From Hirudo medicinalis (lineage: Eukaryota; Annelida; Clitellata; Hirudinida; Hirudinidae): DNA of 64,000 nt. The stretch spans positions 104,310 to 168,309 of the forward strand of contig MPNW01000143.1 of NCBI GenBank assembly GCA_011800805.1, written 5' to 3'. The notes beneath the pieces were generated by a model. That model did not search any database, was not told the DNA's origin, and worked only from the letters and a program-made list of their open reading frames with translations. The stretch's first letter is position 1; every line of letters begins with the position of its first letter. A program made the translations under genes and the position numbers. Shown here in pieces: positions 1 to 18,903 of this stretch.

Positions 1-1252
1 TGACAGAAAGTGTAAGCAAACTTTCTGGTTCCCTCTGTCTTGCTAGCAAATAAATGAAATCATGCCAACAATAATTAATTAGTCATCCCACATGAAACTA
101 AGGTGCCTTCCAATTTATTATATGCAGCACCTAATCACAGGTGCAAATGAATAAGTCTGAACTAAATTGGAGATGCCAAAGAATAAAGGAAGCCAAGGCC
201 AACCAATATTGAATTGAAAGCCAAACATCCGAGTACTGAGACGCATCACGAACTCAAGTTAAAGTCTCTCATGAGATGGTTTTATGTAGGTTCTCAGGGC
301 AAGCTAACAATGCCGGGAGCAATTCAAATGTCGTGCGTCAAACGTGCATTCGAGAACACATCTACGCTCTTAGAACTTTTAGCTGTACTCGACACAGAAA
401 TGCTCAAAGACATGTGCGCTTACTCTTTTAGGAATCTCCTCCCCCAGAACAAACACTGCGTCCAATCTAACATCTGGATCTTTGTTGATCTGAAATCAAC
501 CCATAAGAAACAAGAGTATAAACAGATCGGATCAACAAAACGGTCGTATAATTGTGAGACTACAAACCACATTTGGTTTCGAGTGGTGTTGATTGTGAAG
601 ATGTTGCCACCATGAGGTAGAGGCTCCCTGTAGAGAAAAATCCCAAGTTGCTAGCAAAACGTATTTAGTACGTAACAGCTTGCCATCAGTGAGACAGCCC
701 ACAGCACAAGATGGCTTAAATAACTAATTGTTGTCTAAACAAACAATTCGAAGCCAGCAAAGTATTTACTACGGATATAATACATCAGATAATCATTGTG
801 AAAGCACATGTGCAGAATCACAGTCACATTCAGAAGTATTTTTTATCTCACTTTCAAAAAGTTCATGACGAACGTGTGGAAAATCTTGTTCATTCTGGAG
901 CTCTTGAACACCGACAGATGACCGAAATCGTGCTGACTCCAACCCGCTTCGGCCTGACTCGGTAATTAAGCAATCATTCGTTAAACGGAATCTGTAGATT
1001 GCTCGGGATTCTACAAATTTAGGACGGTCCACAAAAATATATCCGGTCCACGGTTAAATATTCACGATGGAATGGCAATGGAATTGATGCTTTCAGGAGA
1101 CCTACAAGTCACGACAAGTCCTAGAGCAAACATGACTCGGCAATTACCTGCCAGCAACCATAATAAAATAAACGAGAACACCGGCAGACCTTCGATCGAT
1201 CAGCAAATTACCGACACAAAAACCGGCGTTCGACCTGCAAGGGGCGACTCAC
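1..1252. other. No gene recognised; would be desaturase intron
   Basis: If the desaturase continues off the left edge, this is part of its third intron. Short open frames occur on both strands, the longest about 400 bases on the plus strand, but none resembles a known family or shows a convincing splice structure. I could not find the next desaturase exon, which should encode the first histidine box. Confidence 0.4.
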
Positions 1253-2313
1253 CTGAACTATTGTGTAAAAGAGGATGGACAAACAGGTGGGAAGCCAACC
1301 GGTTCCATAATAATAAAGCACTAAATAAGCCAGGATTTCAAAGAAGATGAGGTGCCCAATGATGAAGGTGTAGAAACACTTGCTAGGGGTGAACAGGTCC
1401 TGAAACAAATCATATGCATGAGCAATCGACATGTGTTTCGTTCGTAATGTCGTGTTTTGCAAATGTCATCGAAATTCGATAGTTGCAGATTAATTTCAAC
1501 TCTGCTAATCTGCTTCAATCTCAACATCATTTTCAGCTTTAAAACATGCAAACCATTTTATCAGCTGTTTTTCTGAGCTCCTCAAAATCTTTTTTGATCT
1601 CCTCCTCTTTGATCTTCTCAGGAGGACTTGATCCAATTGCACCCAAACAGAGGGGAGCCATGTATTTTGAAACCTTCAATTTGTCCTTGTGAAATTCTCT
1701 GAAAGCTTCCTAACAGAAGGGACATAACGTGAAGGTTAATAATGAATAATAACAGAAGTTAATAATGAAAAACTTGTAAGAGTAGTTGCCGAGCTATTGA
1801 TTAAATGTAGTCTACATGTGGACACATCATATGATCTGCAGCCCATTAAATAAATTAGTTCAATAATATGACATTAGGTTAATGTAATGATGTTATTTGT
1901 TCAGACATGCATGAATTTCACATCATAATTTTCTCAAGGTCAAAAATGACTTCTCATTCTTACTAAGAGATGCAATTTAAACTTTTCAAGAGTGCAATTA
2001 AACTTTATCAAACCTTGATCTTTAAAGCATATTAAAACTATTTGTAAACTAAAACTGCAAGTAAATACTTCCTAGTCTCATCTCTTATCCAATTACTAAA
2101 ATTAGAACATGCTATCAGATTAAAAACTGATCACACTCACAGTTGCATCCTGTCCAGCATAATGTCCCATGATAGCTGACCCACCAGGATGCTTTCTACT
2201 CCAATTTGTCACATTGTAGACTGATTTTCAATGACAACCCATCTGTCTGTCCTTGTATTGTGCTTTTTAACTTCTTCCCACGTAATTTCTTGAGCATTTT
2301 CCTCCTTGCACAT
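1253..2313 (-). CDS. FADS: Cytochrome b5-fused front-end fatty acid desaturase, 5' part, frame-broken
   Basis: Three exons are visible (2313-2141, 1709-1554, 1399-1253), all with GT-AG borders. Exon 1 starts at an ATG and encodes the cytochrome b5 domain: WEEVKKHNTRTDRWVVIEN, then YNVTNW and the heme-binding HPGG. Exon 2 carries the b5 end and the linker (EAFREFHKDKLKV, DFEELRKTADKM). Exon 3 carries the first membrane segment (DLFTPSKCFYTF, then FEILAYLVLYYYGTGW). The order and wording closely follow animal FADS1/FADS2, endoplasmic reticulum enzymes that introduce delta-5 or delta-6 double bases into acyl-CoA chains. Exon 1 is 173 nt where 174 are needed: one base is missing between the codons for VVIEN(Q) and VYNV, near 2224. 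The three catalytic histidine boxes and the C-terminal two thirds are not in the window. It is either a partial real gene with a sequence error or a pseudogene. Confidence 0.85.
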
Positions 2314-3153
2314 TTTGTTACGTTATTTTCTGCTAATATTCACAAACGGCAAATATTAAAGAAAAACTCGGACAAAATATTAAGAAACACCGACGCATTT
2401 TATACAGGAACATCAAATAATTTTAAATATCGATTACTCAAACGTAGTTTAGCGTTCATTACTATATTAACTTGGCTCTATATTACATCGAAATCTTTAT
2501 TCTAAGTGAATCAATTTAAGGATTCTCACGCGATAAGTGTTTGCAACTTTAATGCCAAGATAAACTAAATGCTTTCACGAAATATGCGCCATTATAAACC
2601 TATAGTTCACAAGCTAGTCACCTAATCCAACTCTATGATGAGATTATCTCGAGTAAAGATCGATCCACAGATACCCGCGAACGGTGCAGACACACGAAAA
2701 TTCAAGACACAACAACCGAAACGACTTTATCACGATGCAATATATTTGTCACAAACGCTTGTCCCTCTGCACTAGACCTAATTCTAGCTGGAAAACGACT
2801 GCCACACAAAGCCGGTCGGACTCGATAAGGCCAGCCGCTTAGTACAAAGAGAGATCGTCATGTTAATTCTTGTAGAAATTTGAAAATAATTTATTTTAAA
2901 CCTGGTTATTATAGTGTATAATTTGTGCAAAATAAAACAAGAATTAAAATAAAATAAATATTTGTGATGAGGAGATATCTATATTTTTATTATTAATCTT
3001 TTATTGATATTCAAAAAAATACCAAAATAATAAAAGACCATAATGCTATTATCTCACCATCACGCCATACACCGCCATTAGGCCTGACTAGCGTCACAAT
3101 ATGGCTCATTTCACTGGCATGGTTTCGTCATTGTTTTGGTTTTTCAGAGCATA

Positions 3154-5666
3154 ATGAGCGATTTCGGAAAAGTTTTATATGAAACCGTTGCTTTGGGAAA
3201 TTTTGCTGTTTTGGGCATCTTACACAGGGGAAACGACTTAACGAATGTAATTTTTAATAGGAATTTGATTTCTTTGAAGTGTGCTGATGTGCCTGCTTTT
3301 GCAGATATTCAAAGCCAGTGTGAGAGGGCAGAGTTCACGTGGATTCTATGCGTTGAAAATGTTTCCTAAAACAAAACGAGGAATCGCTGCATTTACTAAT
3401 GAGAAGGAAATCTTGAAAGAAATATACCCTTCTCATAATCCTTATATTGTTGAGCTAAATTGTTTACTACAAACACCTGTAAGAGTTTGTGTTACGAATT
3501 GTTCAATAGGTATGATGAAATTTATCATCACGCTTATGCTATTTTGGAGGCTTCGTAAATGGTTGGCTCGAGAGCCTGTTGGGATTATGGGATCATCGTA
3601 TCAAACGCAAATTTGAATTTCGCAAAGATTTGAAATGGGGTTTGGCTTCAGCGCACACGTCGCTAAGTACAAAGTACGGTTGGGATATCCCAGATCTTAC
3701 TGATGGAATTTTATTGGAATAGCTTGACCTCATGTTGGAATTATTTATCTAGATTATTAACTATTCCAATGTATCTTTAAAATGTTTAAAAATGTAAAAT
3801 GTGAGGTGTTTAAACTTGTACGTTTTAGAGGGGCCTGATAATCGCATTAGAATATTTGGAGAATGGGAGCTTAAGAAAACACCTGGATGTTGAAGGTACA
3901 TTTTCAGAAGACAGGGTGGCTTATTATTCTGCTTGCGTGCTGTGTGCTCTACAATTTCTCCATTGCTCCAGAGTCACCCATGGGTCAGACGTTTTGAATT
4001 TATTTTGAATTCGCTCGCAAGGTCCGCACAGATCTATTTAGAAAGTTAATGTATTTCTGTGAATAATTTAATATGACAGTGGAATTGATGGGCTACAATA
4101 TTCCATTGCTTTGTTAAATAAGTTTAAGTAATTGATTTGTAAAGAGGTCTTGTGCAATTCTCTTAAAGTAGGTCAACAGCTTTTTTATGTTAAAGTTTAG
4201 TGAAAGAAACGGATAATAGTGATTCTTGATACAAAAAAGCCCACACGAAGAATCAAATGCTTTTTCTCGAAAATAACCTTAAGGATCGTTGGAATTTATA
4301 TTTTGTTGCGGAAAGTCTGCCTAAAATGATTATTTAACTAATAGCTTGTTTAAACCGACTTCGCCATGGTCAAACTCATTTTTATCCATTATAATTAATT
4401 TGATTAAATATATCCTTCAAAGTAAGCCAGTTACTCGCCCTGAAAAACTGGGCGATTAGGACGGTGCTCCCGCAACGGGACTCTAACCCGCGTCGCCATC
4501 GCAAGAGGCGAGGTTATGAACATCAGACTATACGAGAGCATTATGCTCCTTGTTTTCAGTAGCTCTCGAGTTTAAAGTTGGCATGCGATTTAGGAAAAGG
4601 TTAAAGTTGAAAATTGAAAATAGCACTTGTTGACAAGTATGTTGACATACGAATGGCATAGAGAATGATGTGTGCAAATTTAAAATCGCTACCGTTCACC
4701 GTTTGGTAGGAGTTCTTGGGACAGGCAAACATATACTTTGCACTTTCTGTTTTATATATTATAGATTTTGTAACAATTTATGGCGAGTTGGTTTAAATGT
4801 GACTTCTTGCAGTTGAACTTGGATACATTATTTATTTGTTAATCAGCCTGAGCTCAATAAATACGTTAATATTTGTCAGTGATGTCCACCTGCGAAACAT
4901 GATGCTGGATGGAAATGGAAAATTGAAACTTATAGATTTTGGAAGGAGCCAACTATGCTTAGAGGCTTCAGTCTTTGGGACTGCTAATTTCTATTCAGAT
5001 TTACGACAACTTGGTCTCAGCATCTATGAAATGTTGTCTGGCGAAGTTTGTTGCGAATTTCTCATCATTATTCATAATTATGTAATCATCATCTTCTATT
5101 AATGAATTTGATTGTTGAAGATGGTAATGTATCCGGATATGAAATTAATCAAGAAGGAGAGTGTAAGTGGAAAAGCTCTAAAGCTGATCGAAAACGTGAG
5201 TTTTAAATCAAATGACTAAATTTTTTTCCAAGCGATTGTTTAACAGCTCATTGAACTCGAAAACGAATCAAACAACCCAGAAGATGACAGAGGCTTTCTT
5301 TCCTCAACTTTTTTCAAGGTTTTTATGGGTACATGATCTTTCAAACGTGCAAAGATTTTTTTTATCTTACAAATATCACCAAAGGCTATCGATATTAAAC
5401 AACTGGAGAAAGACTCTTTGACACCTTCGAAATTTAATAAACAGTCCGAACACTTGTTAGAAGTATGTATGTCTATTTTTTTTAAACGAAATCTAACGAG
5501 TTATTGAAATATTGTTTAAAACACTTTGCTGATTGACATTCAGTTGCAGCTCAAAGATTTGGAGTTCGATTCTCCAGGTGAACCTCTCGTTAAAAGTACT
5601 GAATTCGAGGATCTGCCTTTTGTTGAATGCATTTGCACAAATGCAGTAATGGATAAAACCGACTAA
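3154..5666 (+). CDS. Degenerate AGC-like protein kinase, 303 aa
   Basis: Eight exons in consistent phase (3154-3246, 3305-3478, 3829-3983, 4880-5045, 5121-5195, 5281-5328, 5385-5462, 5544-5666) give 303 residues. The N-lobe keeps the VAIK-type lysine (FYALKMF, about residue 49) and the helix-C glutamate (TNEKEIL). The glycine loop is reduced to GILHRGND. The hinge is IIALEYLENGSLRKHL. The catalytic loop reads HGDVHLRN (residues 140-147), so Asp and Asn are kept but the HRD arginine is Gly and the catalytic-loop lysine is His. DFG is intact at 160-162. The activation segment is very short: from GTANFYSD it runs directly into the helix-F region (LRQLGLSIYEMLSG), with no APE motif. The tail (AIDIKQLEKDSLTP, then DLPFVEC) resembles AGC or GRK C-lobes. 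The substrate and exact family are unknown. Activity is possible but altered. An AG just before the start (3148) suggests a 5' UTR intron. Confidence 0.8.
4440..4565 (-). repeat. tRNA-derived SINE, family 1 copy
   Basis: Read on the minus strand, this has a box A-like stretch (GTATAGTCTGATGTTCATAA), a box B-like GGTTAGAGTCC, and then GGGAGCACCGTCCTAAT. The same order and the same 3' segment recur at 9195-9305. It lies in intron 3 of the kinase gene. Known biology: such paired internal promoter boxes mark tRNA-derived SINEs transcribed by RNA polymerase III. Confidence 0.6.
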
Positions 5667-5711
5667 TTGTTTAAATTGTTTCGAATAAATCAAATGAAAT
5701 TCTGGAATTTG

Positions 5712-6749
5712 TCAAATATCTGATATCTGATTCTCCGACTGTTCCTCACAAGCGATAGAAGAAACCAATTCAGGATCTTTGGACCACGGATGAGGATGAA
5801 GAAACGGGAACACTCGATTGAACGAACTGAATAAAGCATCGCATGGTATTAACTTGTGTTGATCGCGGTCGGATTTTTGCGATCCATTGAGGAGCAAATG
5901 GACTGACGGATGCGGCAAGCTATTCAGATTTGAAATCCAATTGTCTGATGAAAATCTGAAATTACTCATCTGCGTTTCCTGCCACCTGGTTAGCCAAGAC
6001 CGGAACATCGTCAGAGAATTGGCACCATACCCGCTATCGGAAGAGAACAGATATCCGAAAGGGTGGTTATAGTAGGGTATGGAGCATGCGGGCAGTCTTC
6101 CTTCTTGTCTGAGAGCCAGTTGATGATGGATGAACGAAAGATGATTCTTATCCGTTGGATTCGGAGGAGGTAAGGACATTACTTTTGGAACAAGGTGGGG
6201 TAAGATAAGACGTGAATAAGCTAAGCTGAAGGGGTATTCAATTTCATGCGATGGTAATCCAGATGACAATTTAGGGTTCAAGTGTTGAGTTGGAATGTCG
6301 TACGGAGGTTGAGATAAAGTCAGTGAAGTTTCAGTAGGGCGATGTCCATTTGCCATAGAATAAGTTGGAGGTGAATCGGGCTTGATGGGTTGCTGCATGG
6401 AAGTTTGCTTGGCCTTTCGCTTCGGTCTGTACTTGTAGTCTGGATATATTCTCATGTGGAGTGCTCTTAGTCGTTTCGCTTCATCGATGAATGGCTTTTT
6501 GTCATCGTCCGTCAAAAGTTTCCATTCTACACCTAGTCGCTTTGATATTTCTGAGTTGTGCATTTTCGGGTTTTCTACTGCCATTTTTCTTCTTTGACCT
6601 CTGGACCAGACCATGAAGGCATTCATGGGCCTTTTGACATGGATGATTGGATTTGCTCCCATTTTTGTAAGTAAGAATCTGTTTGGAGGTTTGAACGCAT
6701 GTGCTTCTCCAGTATAGTTCTGATGGCTAGTGTTTGCAAAATGAATCAT
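5712..6749 (-). CDS. SoxB: SoxB-group HMG-box transcription factor, 345 aa, single exon
   Basis: An uninterrupted frame of 345 codons. Residues 37-112 form an HMG box with the Sox signature ([58 protein letters not shown]). This is very close to SoxB proteins (Sox1/2/3/14/21 group), which bind ACAAAG-type sites and control neural and stem-cell fate. The box carries unusual changes such as MRIYPDYKY where most SoxB proteins have MKEHPDYKY. The C-terminal half is rich in Ser and Pro, with HPHP and similar short runs, and has no recognisable domain. A second in-frame Met at residue 30 would start close to the box, as in many SoxB proteins. TCATTCAG upstream of the ATG could be a splice acceptor for a 5' UTR exon. 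The stop lies 45 bp from the convergent kinase stop, so the 3' UTRs probably overlap. Confidence 0.93.
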   Translation of the reverse strand: MIHFANTSHQNYTGEAHAFKPPNRFLLTKMGANPIIHVKRPMNAFMVWSRGQRRKMAVENPKMHNSEISKRLGVEWKLLTDDDKKPFIDEAKRLRALHMRIYPDYKYRPKRKAKQTSMQQPIKPDSPPTYSMANGHRPTETSLTLSQPPYDIPTQHLNPKLSSGLPSHEIEYPFSLAYSRLILPHLVPKVMSLPPPNPTDKNHLSFIHHQLALRQEGRLPACSIPYYNHPFGYLFSSDSGYGANSLTMFRSWLTRWQETQMSNFRFSSDNWISNLNSLPHPSVHLLLNGSQKSDRDQHKLIPCDALFSSFNRVFPFLHPHPWSKDPELVSSIACEEQSENQISDI

Positions 6750-9700
6750 TTTTACAACAGCCTGAATGAGAAAGTTTATGTAAAGGCGATTCTAAGAACC
6801 ATAAAAATTTGTGTGCTTTCTGAAGGAAAGCCTGTCGAGAATCTTTTTATAATTTAGGTAAATCGCATCCTGACAAATGAACGTGTTTTTTGTGACCATT
6901 CCAAATCAGAGACTCCGCCTCCTTCAATTCTGATTCGTCCATGGTCAACATTGATGCAGCTGGGAAAACGAGTGCCATTTTACAACAGCTAAAGCACCTC
7001 CTTGATACATTTTCTTCCATTTAGTAATTTTGTTGGTTGCAAAATCTAATCGAAGTCCCGATGCATCTTATTTTCAACAAAGACACTTTCTCGAATTCGA
7101 TTGAAAATCTAAAATACTTTCAAAACTAATTTCTTAGCCTTCTCCTACTTACGAATTTAACACATTTAAAAATGCTGAACCACGGTGATATTTAAAATAA
7201 CTAGTAAATAAAATAAAATTTGTTGTTAATGACAAATCGACTGATCAACAATATCATTTAATTTCATAAAACTAAATTTGAAAAAAGATTGTGTAATTAA
7301 ACACTAAATGCATCGTAAAACAGCTTAATCGTAAATCAACAATTTAGTTGATAAAAGTAGATTCTCTTTTATTCAATCAGCGCTTGCCTGGGTCGTCTTG
7401 AACAGCATCGTAACAAATCCTCGCCTGTTTTTGATTGAATAGGGGCAAATTGAATAAGGCACGGAAGCTTGATATTGAGTTATTTCAGTCGAAACGAATA
7501 ACTGAATGGCGTTCCGGCTAATAAATAGCATTTTCTGGTCGTGACTGTAAACAAGGACCTCTAACACCGGAGACACTGACCACCCGACAACTGCGTGGAT
7601 GTAGCGGACATGTCTATTTTAATTTCTTTTGGCAGTGTTCTATGCTTTGGCATAGGTAAAGTATTAGTTTATTGGCGTGGGCTTCTTTGTTTAAATAATT
7701 ACCAATTAATCGAATTGACCTTTCTATTCAATTCTCATTACCAGTTTTTTACTTGACACCGGTTGTATTTTTTACGTATTTTCTTTCGTCTAATTACTAA
7801 TCACTGGCTCTCTCAATCTTTGTTCAATTGTTTCCTTCAACGTGTTGTAGTGGCATTTTCTGGACGACACTAATTACTTGTTCGTTGCTTAATATCCAAA
7901 TTATTGACGTTTCATAATATTCAAATTATTGACTTTCCATAATTTTATATTTATAACTGAGGTGCAACTATGGAACTGTTGACTTTAGGACATTCTTGAA
8001 GTCTCTGGGTTTTATGGCCAAGTTAATGAGCTTAATTTATTGAGAATTTAAAAAAGAAATGTTAAGGAATTAGGAAAAAAGCACAAAGTTAACGAATAAG
8101 TGGATATTGAAGATTCTACATTTATCCTAAAATTACTCTCAACCAAATATGTTTAGTTGATGGAGGTGTTGCCATTAGTCGTCGATGATGACCATATTTC
8201 GTTTAGATTTTGACAATCCCGATTGAGTTATGAACATTAATTGTTTCAATACATCATAACCCGATGTAAGGTACCTATATGTCCAGATTACATTACGTGC
8301 AATTCCATGTTGTGGATGTACAAGAGGAAATGTCACTCGACCCCTGAGTTTTACTCGTCTTTCGTGTCAGTTTTTCCATGTGGTCGAATTAGAAGCCATC
8401 TTTTCTTCTTGCGTGTTGGTAATTTGAGATCACCCTCAGTTGAATTCTTTGATCCAATAAAAAAAAAATGACCAACAACGTCGACGCGAAATATGTTTCT
8501 GACCACTCTTCAATTTTCAACGCATTTAACGCAATGAAAATTATTCTTTTCCCGGTTTAATTATACCAACTTTCGAATTGAGCCCATCTGAAAATCACTT
8601 TAAACGCTAGCTTTTAAGATGGGCAATTTCATAAAAATGTTTAAATTGTTAAAATTCCAATGAGGTCAGCTCCTACAAAATCACGAACGCTTCGGACTAC
8701 CTAGCGACTTTGGATAGGGACAAGGGGATTTGTCGCCATACTAATTATGGTTCTCGTGATTTACGTACGAAGAAGCTGAGATTATATTTAATTTCGTACT
8801 TTTCTCGAGTTCGTTTTCTTGGAAAACCTCCTCCTCCTCTCGATCTTCATGGAATCATCCTTGCGTTAGCTGACGAACTCCCTTTGCATACCTCAATAGG
8901 TCTCATGTTTTAACCATAAAACCTGACCCGCCTAACCTGCCTTGGAACACAAAATCGATGGAGGGTTTAGAAAATTAAGGAATGAGCAATCATAACTGTT
9001 CTGGAGAATTAAAGTGGCTAAATTGGCAGCGTCAGAGAATGTTGGTGCACAAAATAAACACTAGTAGACTCGAGATAACAAATAATTTCATCATGAGAAT
9101 ATTATAAAGAAAAGTGAATGGGCAGAACGTGCTGCAAGAATTTGTTTCTTGGAATCGACAGGATGCGAGGTACCCCACCCCTGATGTTGAAGATTAACGC
9201 CCGTTACATAACGAGGCCATTAAGACGGTGCTCCCACAGAAGGGTTCAAGTCCGTGCCATCGCCTGAGACGGAAGTCTTAACCATTAGACATCGCTCTGC
9301 CTAATCACTACTAATTAGAACTTATTCATCGATGGTGGTGACTCATCAACGCATTCAAATCAAATTGAATCGTTAAAACAAAAATCAAATGTTGAACGAG
9401 GACAGAACGCGCTGATAAGAAAAAAAAAGAAGTTTCAAAAAAGTGCTGATCATCCACAGGGTGCCCTATCCTAGCTAAAGGAACAAAGGGAGAGCAGGTT
9501 GTTTCTAAACCGAACATAGGAATGGCTTAGCAATCGCTTCCAGCATCAGCAGACATGAGGTTTTGTGTGACTCGATACAAGAAAGCATCGAACATCAAAA
9601 CTTAAAGTGATGTATCCATTGCCATCGAAGTAACACTTGACAAGTCGAAATTAATTTAAAAAAAAAAACAAACTTAAAGGTGGAAGAATTTTCAAAAATC

Positions 9701-10382
9701 AAATTTCTGATCGCGAAGTCTACAGCAATCAAGCAAAGTTAAAATAACACAATCAGACTTTTATTACGATCAAGATTCAGTCCGTTCGAAGCACATTGCA
9801 AATGTCTCGATATTGGGCAACAAAGCTAGCTAAAAATCTCAAAGCCGATGACGCCTTATAAAATGGCCTAATACTACACAACAGGTGTTAAGAGACTAGA
9901 AACCAAGCCATCGAGGCTTAGCGGCCCCACACACGTTTGAAAACAAAATAAAGGTATCCTAGTATCTCGCGAGCCAGCTTTCCGAGCAGCGCTTGCATCC
10001 ACGAGTAAAGCTATGACTCGAAATGAAAGGACAAACAAAATTTACAATTGTAGAGGACCAAAGTCCTGGCATTTTTGCATTCAACAAACTCAGCTGTTTG
10101 AACTCTGAGCTCAATCAATATTGTGCACGTCAATATCAGCGGCAGAACGGCACAGAGTGCCACCTGCAAATAAATACCAAATAGCACCACGATGAGCTAA
10201 TTCAACAGGTGAAAACAACACACTAACAATAATAAGCATGTACAGACAGGCAGATGTCAGACAGGAGAGGGAAGGATGCTTTTTTTTTTTGCAATAAAAA
10301 GTAACAAAAAATAGGAGATAGAAAAATGAGCTCTTGAACATGATGGTGATGATGACAATAATGATACGTCTGCTTTCTAATA
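6750..10382. other. Intergenic; no gene recognised apart from a SINE
   Basis: About 3.6 kb between the SoxB start and the AGAP 3' end. Several frames of 60-90 codons are present (for example 8241-8471 and 8710-8913, plus strand), but none has recognisable motifs or matching splice sites. A SINE sits at 9195-9305. The part nearest 10382 is likely AGAP 3' UTR. SoxB regulatory DNA would be expected here, but I cannot identify it. Confidence 0.4.
9195..9305 (-). repeat. tRNA-derived SINE, family 1 copy
   Basis: Minus-strand reading: GGCAGAGCGATGTCTAATGG (box A-like), then a box B-like GGACTTGAACCC, then GGGAGCACCGTCTTAAT. Related in order and sequence to the copy at 4440-4565, so a dispersed family rather than a single tRNA relic. 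No CCA end or full cloverleaf is evident. Confidence 0.6.
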
Positions 10383-18142
<7,760 letters not shown>

Positions 18143-18903
18143 TTTACAATTAGTTCATAATTTAGAGTCAACAAATTTAAAAGTAACCAAAACTCCTCAA
18201 AAAATAAACAGTGAATCGAGACACTGGCCTAAACATTCCTCGTCCTGCGCATGTGCAGCATTGACGCATAAGTTTTCATGAATCTTTTCCTTAAATTAAA
18301 TTGGCTTGTCTGTAATGAAATAATTGATTTCAGGTTTTGCAAATTAATTTAATAATTATGTCATTATCTTTTCGCTTAATAATGTCGCCTCTCTTATTAC
18401 TTAGCTCATAAGTAAAAGTATCTAATAGAATCAATTTTTTAGGTTTTCAATCAGGACTTAAAACAAATTTTTTTTTAGATGCTATTCAGGCTGTTGCCTG
18501 AAATTAAGTTACGAATTTAATTCGTCGTTTTTGCAAATTTTAATGCTTCACAAGCTAATCAACTTCTAAACTTCTTCTAATTCCTAAAAAAGACACCTGT
18601 TTAAATTTGTTTAAATTCATATCAAGTACGGCATTACATTCAACATTTCTCGAATCGTCGTATGTATATTGTGCACAAGGAATTAAGATAGCCATATTAT
18701 TTTGATGTTTAGTTTTTCAGTTTTATGTTTTGATATTAACATTTGGTTTAACGAGGAAGTCTAGAGATTTGGTTAATTTTGGAATCAGTGATGAAGTCAC
18801 GGAGTGATTAAATAGAAAGATTGTTAGCATTAGTTTTAAAATATTGGTTTACAGAATGTCTTCAATTGCTTCGTATTTATGGAAGTTTTTGGTTTTGAAA
18901 TGC
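18143..18903. other. AGAP 5' flank / gene A 3' flank, no gene seen
   Basis: AT-rich sequence upstream of the AGAP start codon. No open frame of interest and no clear promoter motif. It contains the AGAP promoter region by position and the 3' end of the antistasin-like gene A transcript. Confidence 0.4.

Noticed and set aside
214..615. 133-codon plus-strand frame
   Set aside because: Starts at a TTG, no recognisable motif, no splice or codon pattern; probably chance.
793..1032. Minus-strand frame as next desaturase exon
   Set aside because: Lacks the histidine box and any similarity to desaturases.
4440..4565. Functional tRNA gene
   Set aside because: Boxes A and B are present, but no complete cloverleaf; a second diverged copy with the same 3' flank indicates a SINE.
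5212..5421. 69-codon frame over kinase exons 6-7
   Set aside because: Reads through an intron; the spliced model keeps kinase similarity and phase.
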